A stretch of DNA of 64,000 nucleotides from Methylobacterium sp. UNC378MF (GTDB taxonomy: Bacteria > Pseudomonadota > Alphaproteobacteria > Rhizobiales > Beijerinckiaceae), in assembly GCF_900103195.1 (NCBI RefSeq), contig NZ_FMWU01000013.1, positions 62,001 through 126,000 of the forward strand. Direction: 5' to 3'. Shown piece after piece: positions 8,195 to 18,514 of this stretch. The translations under genes and the position numbers were made by a program. Each line of letters starts with the position of its first letter. Positions within the stretch are counted from its first letter, which is position 1. Under the pieces are notes generated by a model. The model did not search any database, had not been told where the DNA came from, and saw nothing but the letters and a program-made list of their open reading frames with translations.

Positions 8195-8869
8195 GTGAAG
8201 CGCCCGTGGCAGCTCGGGACCGGCCTGCTCCTCACCGGGCTGGCCGGATACGTCGACGCCCTGGGCTTCGTGCGGCTCGGCGGGCTCTACACGTCCTTCA
8301 TGAGCGGCAACACCACACAGCTCGCCGTTCTCGGGGCGCAGGTCGAGCTGCACCGCATGGTCCTGCCCGCGATCCTGATCTTCGCCTTCCTCACGGGCTC
8401 GGTCCTCGGGAGTGGACTGGCGATCCTGGTTCCCGCCCGCTGGGCGACGCCCACGGTGCTCGCCTACGAAGCGCTGCTGATCCTCGCCGGCCTCGGGCTC
8501 GGCCTCGCATCGCCGGAACTCGGCCTCGCGGCCTTCTTCATCGCGGTGGCGATGGGGTCGCAGAACGCGGTCCTGACGCAGGTCACAGGGTTCCGGGCCG
8601 GGACGACCTTCGTCACCGGCGCGCTGTTCAGCCTGGGTCAGAAGATCGCCCAGGCGCTCACCCGTACCGGTAATCCTTTGGGCTGGATCGGCGACGCTCT
8701 GGTCTGGGTGTCGCTGCTGGTCGGCGCCCTGATGGGCGCCCACGCCTATCAGCAATTCGGCCTGTACGCGCTGATCACCCCGGCGGCGATCACGGGCGGC
8801 CTGGCGTTGATTACCGCTCTCCTGGTCTTGCGCACCGCGCCGCCGGCCGCAAATGTCCCCCCAACATGA
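8195..8869 (+). CDS. DUF1275 (YoaK-type) integral membrane protein
   Basis: A 224-residue membrane protein with about six hydrophobic segments. The N-terminal LTGLAGYVDALGFVRLGGL and YTSFMSGNTTQLAV stretches are the signature of DUF1275. The family is widespread and its transport substrate, if any, is unknown. ATG 8195 gives the expected N-terminus. Its stop overlaps the ATG of the WD40 gene by the ATGA junction at 8866-8869, so translation of the two is probably coupled. Confidence 0.85.
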   Translation: MKRPWQLGTGLLLTGLAGYVDALGFVRLGGLYTSFMSGNTTQLAVLGAQVELHRMVLPAILIFAFLTGSVLGSGLAILVPARWATPTVLAYEALLILAGLGLGLASPELGLAAFFIAVAMGSQNAVLTQVTGFRAGTTFVTGALFSLGQKIAQALTRTGNPLGWIGDALVWVSLLVGALMGAHAYQQFGLYALITPAAITGGLALITALLVLRTAPPAANVPPT

Positions 8870-9879
8870 GCAGCCCTGTCAGCAATCCCTCCCTCACCAG
8901 TCACGTCGCCGCGCTGGAGCCCGGCGAGCACGTGCTCGCGGCGCATTTCCTGAAGGATGTGCCTGCCCTGGCGTTGAGCGACGGCACCGTCGCCCTGGCG
9001 CGGGAAGACGGTTTGTCCCGGGTCACGACCCATCCTGACAGCGGAATCCTCGTCGCAACCGGGTGTGGCGACCGGCTGGTCACCGGCGGCGACGACGGCC
9101 GCGTGGTGGCGATCCGCAAAGACGGAACGCTGGAGCAGATCGCCATAGCCAAGGGCGGCGCCTGGATCGACGCGCTGGCCGTCCATCCCGACGGCGCCGT
9201 CGCCTGGTCGGCCGGCCGCATTGTCGTGGCCCGCGACCCGAAGGGCCGTGAGAAGACCTTCGAGGCCCCCTCCTCCGCACGTGGCCTCGTTTTCGCGCCC
9301 AAAGGGTATCGGCTCGGTATCGCCCATTACAATGGGGTCAGCCTCTGGTACCCGAACCTGGAGACGCCTGCCGAGGTGATCGGCTGGAAGGGTTCGCATA
9401 TCGACGTGACATGGTCGCCCGACGGCCGCTTCGTGGTGTCCACCATGCAGGAGAACAGCCTGCATGGCTGGCGCCTGCAGCCGGACCGCGGCCACATGAG
9501 GATGTCGGGCTATCCCGGCAAGGTCCGTTCGATCTCCTGGTCGTCGGACGGGCACTGGCTCGCGACCAGCGGCGCGGAAGCGGCAATCGTGTGGCCCTTC
9601 GACTCCAAGGAGGGCCCGACCGGCAAGGCGCCGCGGGAATGCGGTGTCCGTCCCGCCCGGGTCTCGCGGGTCGCGTTCCACCCGAAGGCACCGGTGCTGG
9701 CCATGGGCTACGAGGACGGCTGCATTCTGCTCGTCCGCTTCAACGATGCGGCCGAGCTTCTGGTGCGGCCAGCCATTCCGGGGAGCGGCGTGACGGCGCT
9801 GGCCTGGGACGGGCGCGGCGGCCGGCTGCTGTTCGGATGCGCCGACGGCAAGGCGGGCCTGCTGACGCTTCCGGGCTGA
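8866..9879 (+). CDS. WD40 repeat protein
   Basis: A 337-residue protein made almost entirely of beta-propeller repeats. Repeats are marked by strands such as DVTWSPDGRFVVSTMQE, SISWSSDGHWLATSGAE and VAFHPKAPVLAMGYEDG, each with the Ser/His-Pro-Asp-Gly turn; about six or seven blades can be counted. There is no signal peptide, so it is probably cytoplasmic and a scaffold for protein contacts. Similar proteins occur in many Hyphomicrobiales, often near metal-handling GTPases, but no such gene is here. It is coupled to the DUF1275 gene by a 4-base overlap. Confidence 0.85.
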   Translation: MSSPVSNPSLTSHVAALEPGEHVLAAHFLKDVPALALSDGTVALAREDGLSRVTTHPDSGILVATGCGDRLVTGGDDGRVVAIRKDGTLEQIAIAKGGAWIDALAVHPDGAVAWSAGRIVVARDPKGREKTFEAPSSARGLVFAPKGYRLGIAHYNGVSLWYPNLETPAEVIGWKGSHIDVTWSPDGRFVVSTMQENSLHGWRLQPDRGHMRMSGYPGKVRSISWSSDGHWLATSGAEAAIVWPFDSKEGPTGKAPRECGVRPARVSRVAFHPKAPVLAMGYEDGCILLVRFNDAAELLVRPAIPGSGVTALAWDGRGGRLLFGCADGKAGLLTLPG

Positions 9880-9959
9880 GACCTGTCGCGGTCCCGGCTG
9901 GAACCGTGGCCGCGCGCATGCTCTTTGTCGGAGGTCGATTCCCGCGCCGGAGGCCAGAC

Positions 9960-10484
9960 ATGTTTCGCGTGTTCCGCACCTTCGGGCTGGCGCTCGGCCT
10001 GCTGGGCGGCGTCGTGGCCGCGCAGGCCCCCGAATTCGCCCAGCAATACGCGCAGCGGCTCGGCGGTGCCGCCGACGAACTGCGCCGGCAGGTGGCGGTG
10101 CTCGAATCCGACGCGCAGGCGTCCGGTACGACCCGCGACGGGGCCGTCGATCGGCTCCGCGCCAACCCGGATCAGCTGGTCGCCCGCCGCGGCGACGCAG
10201 CCCAGGCGGACATCGCGCGCCTCGCCCGTCTGAGTGCTCAGCAACAGGCCCTGGCCTCGGCGACGAGCCCCCTCGGGCGAGTCGTGGCGATGCTGCGCGA
10301 TCCGGACCTGCCGGTGGCCGAGGCGGCCTATCGCGATTTCAGCCCGGCCGTCCCCACCAGCGCCGACGGCCTCGCAGCAGGGCTGATCGGGTTCTTCGTC
10401 GCGTGGGGCGGCTGGCGAGTCGCCTCGGATGTCGGCCGGCGGGCGGTGCGTCGGCGCCCCCGCGAAACCGCGCGCGTCGCCTGA
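9960..10484 (+). CDS. DUF2937 family protein
   Basis: A 174-residue protein with two hydrophobic segments, one near the N-terminus (LGLALGLLGGVVAAQ) and one near the C-terminus (LAAGLIGFFVAWGGWRV). Between them is a helical, Gln/Asp/Arg-rich region containing APEFAQQYAQRLGGAADELR, typical of DUF2937. This suggests an inner-membrane hairpin with its middle part on one face. The basic C-terminus (GRRAVRRRPRETARVA) is probably cytoplasmic. ATG 9960 is chosen at the family N-terminus; upstream in-frame codons belong to the WD40 gene in another frame. Function unknown. Confidence 0.8.
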   Translation: MFRVFRTFGLALGLLGGVVAAQAPEFAQQYAQRLGGAADELRRQVAVLESDAQASGTTRDGAVDRLRANPDQLVARRGDAAQADIARLARLSAQQQALASATSPLGRVVAMLRDPDLPVAEAAYRDFSPAVPTSADGLAAGLIGFFVAWGGWRVASDVGRRAVRRRPRETARVA

Positions 10485-10590
10485 GCGCGGTTCGTGCAGC
10501 CGAGAGTGTGGCGCAACGTCTACAGCGGCTTGCGCGAGCCTTGCGTATCGAGCAGGGATCCGGCCGTCCCGGTCCGGGAGAAGGCGCAAG

Positions 10591-11829
10591 ATGCCGCGCG
10601 CGTCGACCTCCACCACCATCGATCCGGCGCTCGACGCCGCCGCTCTGCTGCGCCGCATCGGCTTCTTCGGCCTGTTCGTCGTTCTCCCGGTCCTGGCGCA
10701 GGTCGCACGCCGCGCCTCGGTGATCCTTGCACCGATTGCCGTGATCCTGCTGATCATCGCGAGTGTCATCGACCGGCGCCAGCGCCCGGTCCGCCCTTCG
10801 ACCTACCGCCTTCTGACCGCTCCGGCCTTCCTGGCGGGCATGCTGGTCGTTCTGTGGTCGGCGCTGTCGCTGATCTGGACCCCCTTCCTCGGGCCGGCCC
10901 TGGAGCGGCTGGCCAACCTGGGCGCGACGATCGGCCTCGCACTCCTTGGCTACCTGGCTCTTCCCGACCGGATGCGCTCGGCGAACCTCTACCTGCTGCC
11001 GCTGGGCGTCGTGGCGGGGGCGATCGTAGCGATCGTGCTCGGGCTGTTCGGTGCCCATTTGGGCCCGTCCGGCGTCGAGGATGACGGTGCGCTGGATCGC
11101 GGACTGGTCCTGCTGATCCTGCTGCTCTGGCCGGCGCTGGCGTGGCTGCGCTCCCGGCGCCGCGATCGCGAAGCGCTCGGCCTGGCGTTGCTGGTCGCCC
11201 TCGCCCTCACGGTCCAGCCCGACGGGACCCAGATCGCCGCCCTGTCGGTGGGCGCCATCGCCTTCGCGGTGACGAGCTACCGGCCGCGGCTCGGCGTGAT
11301 GCTCACCGCTTTCCTGTCGACCGCTCTGCTGGCCGCCGCGCCGCTGCTGCCTTTCCTGGCGCGGCCCGTGGGAGCCGCCCTCCTCGGGCCGCTCGCGCCC
11401 GCGGTGCTGTCGCTCAAGAGCTGGCAAAAGGTGGTCACGGCAGATCCGGTACGGCTGATCACCGGGCACGGTTTCGAGACGGCGCTGCGCGGGCGTCTGA
11501 TCGGCCTCCTCCCGGCCAATGCTCCGACAACCGCGCTCTTCGAGTTCTGGTACGAGCTCGGAATCGTCGGCGCGCTGGCCGCCGCCTTCGCACTCTACGC
11601 CTCGATCCGCCGGGCCGGGCGGGACGGTCCGGCGCTGGTGCCGGGCGCGATGGGCTGCTTCGCCGCCGCCTTCACGGTGGCCTGCCTGAGCGTCGGCCTC
11701 ACGTCCGTCTGGTGGCTGACGACCGTCGCCATCGCGATCGTGGTCTTCGTCGCCGTGGAGCGGGGTCAGTTCCGCACCAGCCGGCCGAAGGTGGCCAAGC
11801 TGCAGCGGCTGCAATCCCGCGAGGGCTGA
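10591..11829 (+). CDS. Polytopic membrane protein, O-antigen ligase/polymerase-like
   Basis: A 412-residue protein with about ten to twelve transmembrane segments. A larger extracytoplasmic loop (about residues 265-320, after FLARPVGAALLGPLAP) contains ITGHGFETALRG and the following PTTALFEFWYELGIVG segment, which resembles the Wzy/WaaL (O-antigen ligase) loop and the helix after it. A role in exporting or joining surface glycan is inferred. ATG 10591 has a strong site, GGGAGAAGG, a few bases upstream. It converges on the esterase gene with only four bases between the two stops. Confidence 0.65.
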   Translation: MPRASTSTTIDPALDAAALLRRIGFFGLFVVLPVLAQVARRASVILAPIAVILLIIASVIDRRQRPVRPSTYRLLTAPAFLAGMLVVLWSALSLIWTPFLGPALERLANLGATIGLALLGYLALPDRMRSANLYLLPLGVVAGAIVAIVLGLFGAHLGPSGVEDDGALDRGLVLLILLLWPALAWLRSRRRDREALGLALLVALALTVQPDGTQIAALSVGAIAFAVTSYRPRLGVMLTAFLSTALLAAAPLLPFLARPVGAALLGPLAPAVLSLKSWQKVVTADPVRLITGHGFETALRGRLIGLLPANAPTTALFEFWYELGIVGALAAAFALYASIRRAGRDGPALVPGAMGCFAAAFTVACLSVGLTSVWWLTTVAIAIVVFVAVERGQFRTSRPKVAKLQRLQSREG

Positions 11830-11833
11830 AGGC

Positions 11834-12853
11834 TCAGGTGCGCAGGAAGCCGTGAAGGCGGATCCAGGCCAGGAACAGGCCTGGCCAAGCCGCCGCGGGC
11901 GTCCCCGGCGCGCCGAGGCCGAATCCGTGGCCGCCGCGCTCGAACAGGTGCAGTTCGGCCGGCACCCGCGCCTTCCGCAGGGCCGAGAACATGAGCAGCG
12001 GGTGGTCGGCGACGGCGACGGGATCGTCGATCGCCTGGACCAGGAAGGTCGGTGGCGTCTCCGGCCCGACCTGAAGGTCCACCGAGTAGGTCTTCATCTC
12101 GGCGGGCGTGACCTCGTCGCCCACGAGGATGCGGCGCGTGGCAGTCCGGTCGAACGGCTTGCGCATGGTGATGACCGGATAGATCAATCCGGCCAGCACC
12201 GGACGGATGGGTTGCTCATCGGCGGCATCCACGCCGGCGTACAGATTTCGGGCACTGCCGACCGCGGTCTCGCCCATCAGGTGCCCGCCCGCCGAGAAGC
12301 CGAGGACGCCGACGCGGCCGGGATCGATGCCGAACTCCGCACCCCGCGCCCGGACCAGCCGGAGGGCGCGCTGTGCGTCCTGCCGCGGCGCGTCCGGCCC
12401 CGCACCCCAACCCTCCGCGGGCAGGCGATAGACGAGGAGGAAGACCGTGATGCCGGCGGCATTGAGGACCCGCCCGACCGGCACGCCCTCGTTGCCGAGG
12501 GCAATGGACTGGTAGCCGCCGCCCGCGGCGACGATCATCGCGGCACCGCTGGGATTGGCCGGCCGCATGACCAGCAGGCATGGCCGCGACACCCGGGTGA
12601 CATCGCCGTATCGTCCCTCGACGTAGCGGAAATTGTCCGCGTCCGGTCCGTCGCCACCGCCCGGTATTTCGCCGGGCCACAGATCGATCACTGCCAGATC
12701 CGCGCCCGGCAGGCTGCGCGGGAGCGCCCGGACCGCCTCCTGCGGTGACGGCTGCGGTTCCGTTCCCGTGGGGCGTTCAGCACGGGCGCTGCGGGATCCC
12801 AGAACGCTTCCGAGGCCGGCGAGCAGGAAACGGCGGTCGAGGCGCAAGGGCAT
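11834..12853 (-). CDS. Exported alpha/beta hydrolase (esterase-like)
   Basis: A 339-residue alpha/beta hydrolase. The N-terminus (LDRRFLLAGLGSVLG) looks like a Tat or Sec signal with twin arginines. The fold shows an oxyanion-type GGGYQS, the nucleophile Ser187 in GFSAGG, an acidic residue in AIDDPVAVAD, and His309 in RGGHGFG. The order matches acetyl-xylan esterase or BD-FAE-like enzymes that act on acetylated carbohydrates, but the substrate cannot be read from the sequence. It is monocistronic, with the rRNA methyltransferase gene 108 bases upstream on the same strand. Confidence 0.85.
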   Translation of the reverse strand: MPLRLDRRFLLAGLGSVLGSRSARAERPTGTEPQPSPQEAVRALPRSLPGADLAVIDLWPGEIPGGGDGPDADNFRYVEGRYGDVTRVSRPCLLVMRPANPSGAAMIVAAGGGYQSIALGNEGVPVGRVLNAAGITVFLLVYRLPAEGWGAGPDAPRQDAQRALRLVRARGAEFGIDPGRVGVLGFSAGGHLMGETAVGSARNLYAGVDAADEQPIRPVLAGLIYPVITMRKPFDRTATRRILVGDEVTPAEMKTYSVDLQVGPETPPTFLVQAIDDPVAVADHPLLMFSALRKARVPAELHLFERGGHGFGLGAPGTPAAAWPGLFLAWIRLHGFLRT

Positions 12854-12961
12854 CTCCCGGATCGAGCTGCGATCGGAGCCGTCCGCAGACGGCCCAGCTC
12901 CCGCGGGAGCGCCGGTCCAACGCCAAAGGCTTCGTCGCGGGTTCCGCCGCGTCCGCGCGCC

Positions 12962-14320
12962 TCAGGCCTTTCGCGCGATGACCGCGACGTAGAAGCCGTC
13001 GGTCCCGGTCCGGAGCGGGCTCATCTGCACCCCATGGGCGGTTGTCCGCACGGCCGCCCGCAGCGAATCCGGCCCCGCCGCCAGCACGTCGTCCGGGGGA
13101 ACGACGTCGAAGCGGCCACGCCAACCGGACACCAAGGCCTGTACAGCCGCGTCGTTCTCCGCCGCCAGCAGCGAGCAGGTGATGTAGACGATCCGGCCGC
13201 CGGGCCGGACGAGCCGCGCCGCCCGATCGAGGACCTGGGCCTGCTCGGCGGTGCGCAGCGCGAGGCTTCCGGGCCGCAGACGCCATTTGGCGTCCGGGTT
13301 CCTGCGCCACGTACCGGAGCCGGTGCAGGGGGCGTCGACCACGACCCGATCGACTTTGCCGTCGAGATCCTCAAGGATGTCGGCCCGCGCCTTGCCGCTG
13401 CGCGGGGTCCGCACCTCGGCCTGCGCACCGGACCGGCGCAGGCGCTCATGGATCGGCGCCAGGCGGCGCGGGTCGCCGTCGGTGGCGATCAGGCGGGCAC
13501 CGTTCCCGGTCTCGGCCGCAAGCGCCAAGGTCTTGCCGCCGCCGCCGGCGCAGAGATCGACGATCGTCTCACCGGCCCGGGGCGCGGCCAGAAGCGCGGC
13601 GAGCTGCGAGCCCTCGTCCTGGATCTCGTACCAGCCCTCGAGGAACTCCGCTTCCACGTGCAGCGCCGGACCGCGCCCGTCTGCGCCGATCGGAACGCGC
13701 AAACCCGCCGGCGCGTGCGGCGTCGGGGCCGCGTCGAAGGCGGCGAGCGCCGGCAGGATCGCATCGCGGCCGCCGCGCAGGGCGTTGACGCGGATATCGA
13801 GGGGCGCGCGCCGGGCCAGCGCCTTCAGCTCCGGGATGAGGTCGTCGCCGAGCAAGGCCGCGAGGTCCGGGAGCACGAAGGCCGGGGCGTCGCCCGCCAC
13901 CTCCGGAGGCGCATCCTGCAGCGTCCCCCCGTCGAGGCGTAAGCGCTCGTCGTCGCTGAGGGGGGGCGGCGCGAAGCGCTCGCCCGTGAACAAGGCCGCG
14001 ACCGAAGCCGCGGCGAGCCCCTGCTGGAGGCGCAGGGTCCCGATCAGGATGGCGCGCGGTGTGTCCGCGCCCATGATCCAGGCCGCCGATGCCCGGCGCC
14101 GCAGGGCGTCGTAGACGAGGCTGGCGATGCCCGCTCGGTCGCCCGAACCCGCGAAGCGATGGGCGAGGCCCCAATCCTTGAGGGCGTCCGCGGCGGGCCG
14201 ACGGCGCTCGGCGATATCGGTCAGGACTTCGATGGCGGCGGAGCAGCGAGCGGCGGGGGTCAGGGGTCGGATCCTTCGGAATGCGTCAGCGCGGACGCGA
14301 AACGGCCACGCTTGGCCCAC
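12962..14320 (-). CDS. RsmB/NOP-family RNA (cytosine-5-)-methyltransferase
   Basis: An SAM-dependent cytosine-5 methyltransferase of the RsmB/NOP2 family, about 450 residues. An N-terminal NusB-like helical domain (RRRPAADALKDWGLAHR, ALVYDALRRR-like helices) precedes the Rossmann core. Core motifs are VDLCAGGGGKTLALAA, DAPCTGSGTWRRNPD (motif IV, Pro-Cys) and VYITCSLLAAEND (catalytic TCS Cys). Only upstream ATGs at 14416 and 14485 exist. I chose GTG 14320; GTG 14353 is also possible, and the conserved part begins near RPLTPAARCSAAIEVL. The target position on 16S rRNA is inferred from the family. It is divergent from the small lipoprotein gene. Confidence 0.85.
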   Translation of the reverse strand: MGQAWPFRVRADAFRRIRPLTPAARCSAAIEVLTDIAERRRPAADALKDWGLAHRFAGSGDRAGIASLVYDALRRRASAAWIMGADTPRAILIGTLRLQQGLAAASVAALFTGERFAPPPLSDDERLRLDGGTLQDAPPEVAGDAPAFVLPDLAALLGDDLIPELKALARRAPLDIRVNALRGGRDAILPALAAFDAAPTPHAPAGLRVPIGADGRGPALHVEAEFLEGWYEIQDEGSQLAALLAAPRAGETIVDLCAGGGGKTLALAAETGNGARLIATDGDPRRLAPIHERLRRSGAQAEVRTPRSGKARADILEDLDGKVDRVVVDAPCTGSGTWRRNPDAKWRLRPGSLALRTAEQAQVLDRAARLVRPGGRIVYITCSLLAAENDAAVQALVSGWRGRFDVVPPDDVLAAGPDSLRAAVRTTAHGVQMSPLRTGTDGFYVAVIARKA

Positions 14321-14475
14321 GATGCCGCCACGATACGGCCGAGCTTCCTGCACCTTCGCGGCGCAGACCGTGCTGCGGGTGGTCCGTCGTGTGGACTGCC
14401 GCGTGTCGTATGGCATCCGCCCGTCTCGGACCAGAGCGGTCCGTCTCCGGGCGCGTACCGGGAGTACCCCAGCCC

Positions 14476-14649
14476 ATGACGTCAACCCTTCGCCTCGCCC
14501 TCGCGGCCCTGGTTACCGCCACCCTTGCCGCCTGTGCGAGCGCGCCCGCGGCCCAGCCGGACCTGACGCCGCCACCGCGCCCGCGGGTCGACGCCAAGAC
14601 GCAGCTGGAATACGGCACGCCGCCCGCACCGCCGCCCGGCCGCTACTAA
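14476..14649 (+). CDS. Small proline-rich lipoprotein
   Basis: A 57-residue protein: a short basic start, a hydrophobic stretch (LRLALAALVTATLAA) and a lipobox ending LAAC at Cys20. The remaining 37 residues are Pro/Ala-rich (PDLTPPPRPRVDAKTQLEYG) with no fold. It is probably a small lipid-anchored envelope protein of unknown function. ATG 14476 fits the signal peptide exactly. It ends 22 bases from the converging panE stop. Confidence 0.75.
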   Translation: MTSTLRLALAALVTATLAACASAPAAQPDLTPPPRPRVDAKTQLEYGTPPAPPPGRY

Positions 14650-14671
14650 GACGTCAGCACGGGGCGGCGGC

Positions 14672-15616
14672 TCAAGCCGCCTCCCGTGCCCGTCGGGCCT
14701 CGTAGGCCTTGAGGCCGGTATAGACGGCGGTCAGGAGCGGGAACACCGCCTCCGGCACCTGCCGCCGGCCGCGCGCGATCAGGTCGCCGATCACGTGATC
14801 CGCCTCGATCCGCCCCTTGTTCTCGATGTCGCGCAGCATCGAGGCCGTGAAGGTGGATCCGGCAGCGGTCAGCTGAGCCCGCGCCCGCTCGGCCACGACC
14901 GCCCGCGGGGCGAAGCCGCTCGAAGCGGCCACGGCCGTGCACTCGGCATGCAGGGCTGCAATCAGCGCGGTACCCTCGGGTGCCGCCACGATGTCGCCGA
15001 CCGCGGCGCGCATCAGGGTCGTCGCCCCGGCCAGCGTCGCCAGGAACACCCACTTCTCCCACATCTCCTGCAGGATCACGTCGCTCAGGCGCGGCTGGAA
15101 CTTGAGCCCGCGCATCAGGGCATCCACCGACTCGATGCGGGCCGAGCGCGAGCCGTCGCGCTCGCCGTAGGTGATGCTGCACAATTCGCTCATGTGACGG
15201 ATCGCGCCGTCCGGCGCGAGCGTCGCCGCGATGGCGCAGGAGCCACCGAGGACGCGCTCGGCGCCGAAGCGGGCGTCGAGCACGTCGAGATGCGACATGC
15301 CGTTCAGCACCGGCAGGATCGCGGTGCCCTCGCCCACCGCCGGCGCCAGATCCGAAACCGCGCTGTCGAGGTCGTAGGCCTTGCACGACAGCAGGACCAG
15401 ATCGAACCGGCCGGCCCCCGCCAGATGATCGGCCGTGACAGTGGGCGGATCGGCCAGATGCAGGTCACCGAGCGGCGAGCGGACGTTCAGGCCGTCCGCG
15501 GCGAGCTTCGCGGCCCGCGCCGGCCGGACCAGGAAGGTCACGTCTGCGCCCGACTCGGCGAGACGCGCTCCGTAATAGCCTCCGGTCGCGCCGGCCCCGA
15601 CGATCAGCGTGCGCAT
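14672..15616 (-). CDS. panE: 2-dehydropantoate 2-reductase family protein
   Basis: A 314-residue ketopantoate reductase-like enzyme. The NADP-binding GAGATGGYYGARLAE is at 7-21, SCKAYDLDSA at about 78-87, and the catalytic-domain Lys lies in MWEKWVFLATLAGATTLMR. The C-terminal helical domain includes STFTASMLRDIENKGRIEAD, the substrate-binding signature. The reaction is reduction of ketopantoate to pantoate for coenzyme A. Several paralogues of this family exist in these bacteria, so the exact substrate is open. It starts eight bases after the guaB stop and reads leftward with guaB, so it is probably cotranscribed with it. Confidence 0.9.
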   Translation of the reverse strand: MRTLIVGAGATGGYYGARLAESGADVTFLVRPARAAKLAADGLNVRSPLGDLHLADPPTVTADHLAGAGRFDLVLLSCKAYDLDSAVSDLAPAVGEGTAILPVLNGMSHLDVLDARFGAERVLGGSCAIAATLAPDGAIRHMSELCSITYGERDGSRSARIESVDALMRGLKFQPRLSDVILQEMWEKWVFLATLAGATTLMRAAVGDIVAAPEGTALIAALHAECTAVAASSGFAPRAVVAERARAQLTAAGSTFTASMLRDIENKGRIEADHVIGDLIARGRRQVPEAVFPLLTAVYTGLKAYEARRAREAA

Positions 15617-15623
15617 CGATCCC

Positions 15624-17255
<1,632 letters not shown>

Positions 17256-17416
17256 TTATCCACGCTTGGTCGGACCGCGGGACGGCGCCTTCGGACGCCG
17301 AGGCCCCCAGGGTCGACGCGTCCCTCGGCGTTCGTCACGAGCGCAGCGCCATGACGCGGTGTGGAGCGACCCTCTGGCGAGGAGCGCTCGCGACGACGCG
17401 GAATGCCGAGGGCGCT

Positions 17417-18307
17417 TCAGCGCATCGCCGGCGTGGCAGGCCCCTTGTCGGTATATTCGGGCGGCAGGCCGATATAGTCGCCGAGCATCCCGTCGATCCC
17501 GGGGGCGCGGCCGAAGGCTTCGCAATCCGGGTCGAGAGGCGCCTCGCCGAGCGTGGTGATGCGGATACGGTCCCAGGTCGGAAGCGTGTTGGGCGCCGTG
17601 AACGGATCCTCGCCCGTCGCCAGCATGTAGCCGAAATCCTGGCCGAACTCGCCGGCGAGATCGTAGGCGTCGCTGGCCTGGGAGAAGCGCGGCTGGCTGG
17701 TGAAGGAATTGGCCGCTCCGCCCCAGACCATGGCGGCCCGCTGCTCGCGCCGCCGGTCCAGTGCCTCGGCCTCCACGGTCAGGCTGCCGAGGCCGATCGG
17801 CACCCGCGGAATCGGGACGCGGCCGACGCCCTCGGCGAAGCTCAGGCCGAGCTGCGACGCCACCGTGACGCCGGCCGAGCCCGCAATTGTGGCGCCGGCG
17901 CCGAGGAGATCCGTGGGATCGACGCGGGTGACCTGCGCCCGCACCGTCAGGTCGGCATCGCGGCTCGTCACGATGTCGTATTTCAGCGACAGGTCGTAGC
18001 AGAGCGCCCGGTCTGCAGCGTTGGCGATGAGGCGGCGCTCGGCCGGCGTCAGCGGCGCGGCCCCGGCCACGTCGGCGTGGAACGCGGTCGGGATGATCCG
18101 CACCGTGCGGGCCTTCGCCAAAGCCGGCTGGTCGACGAAAATCCGCGAGGCCGAAGCGACCTGATCGCTGGACTTCAGCCGATCGTAGCGCGTGAGGGAG
18201 CCGCGGTCGTTGAGCAGGACGGTGCCGCAGGCGGCCACCATCGAGAGAAGGGCGACGCCGGCGGCGATCCGCGGCACGGAGCGGATCTTGCTGGGGCTGG
18301 ACTGCAT
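17417..18307 (-). CDS. DUF3313-type lipoprotein
   Basis: A 296-residue envelope lipoprotein. The signal peptide AAGVALLSMVAAC gives a lipobox with Cys27. The following YDRLKSSDQ, ARIFVDQPAL-like strand and VRIIPTAFHADVAG resemble DUF3313 proteins. A small Gly-rich hydrophobic hairpin in the middle (LLGAGATIAGSAGVTVASQLG) is unusual for a soluble protein. The start is the second of two adjacent ATGs (18307), which sits better behind GAGGA than 18310. Function unknown. It is divergent from the drug-efflux gene. Confidence 0.78.
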   Translation of the reverse strand: MQSSPSKIRSVPRIAAGVALLSMVAACGTVLLNDRGSLTRYDRLKSSDQVASASRIFVDQPALAKARTVRIIPTAFHADVAGAAPLTPAERRLIANAADRALCYDLSLKYDIVTSRDADLTVRAQVTRVDPTDLLGAGATIAGSAGVTVASQLGLSFAEGVGRVPIPRVPIGLGSLTVEAEALDRRREQRAAMVWGGAANSFTSQPRFSQASDAYDLAGEFGQDFGYMLATGEDPFTAPNTLPTWDRIRITTLGEAPLDPDCEAFGRAPGIDGMLGDYIGLPPEYTDKGPATPAMR

Positions 18308-18514
18308 CATTTCCTCGTGGGCCCGGCCCCGGGCCGGCTGGAGCGGCTTCACGGTCGCGTGATGGAAACGTAGCCATTGGAGCACCCGCAAAAAAGGTGG
18401 GCTCCGTCAGGCGTTCAACGTCTGTTGCAGGAGGGATACAATCGCGAAACACGAGGGTGCGAGGTGGCTGCACGGCCGTGCAACCGTCGCGGCGCGACAC
18501 GCGTCTGCTGTCTG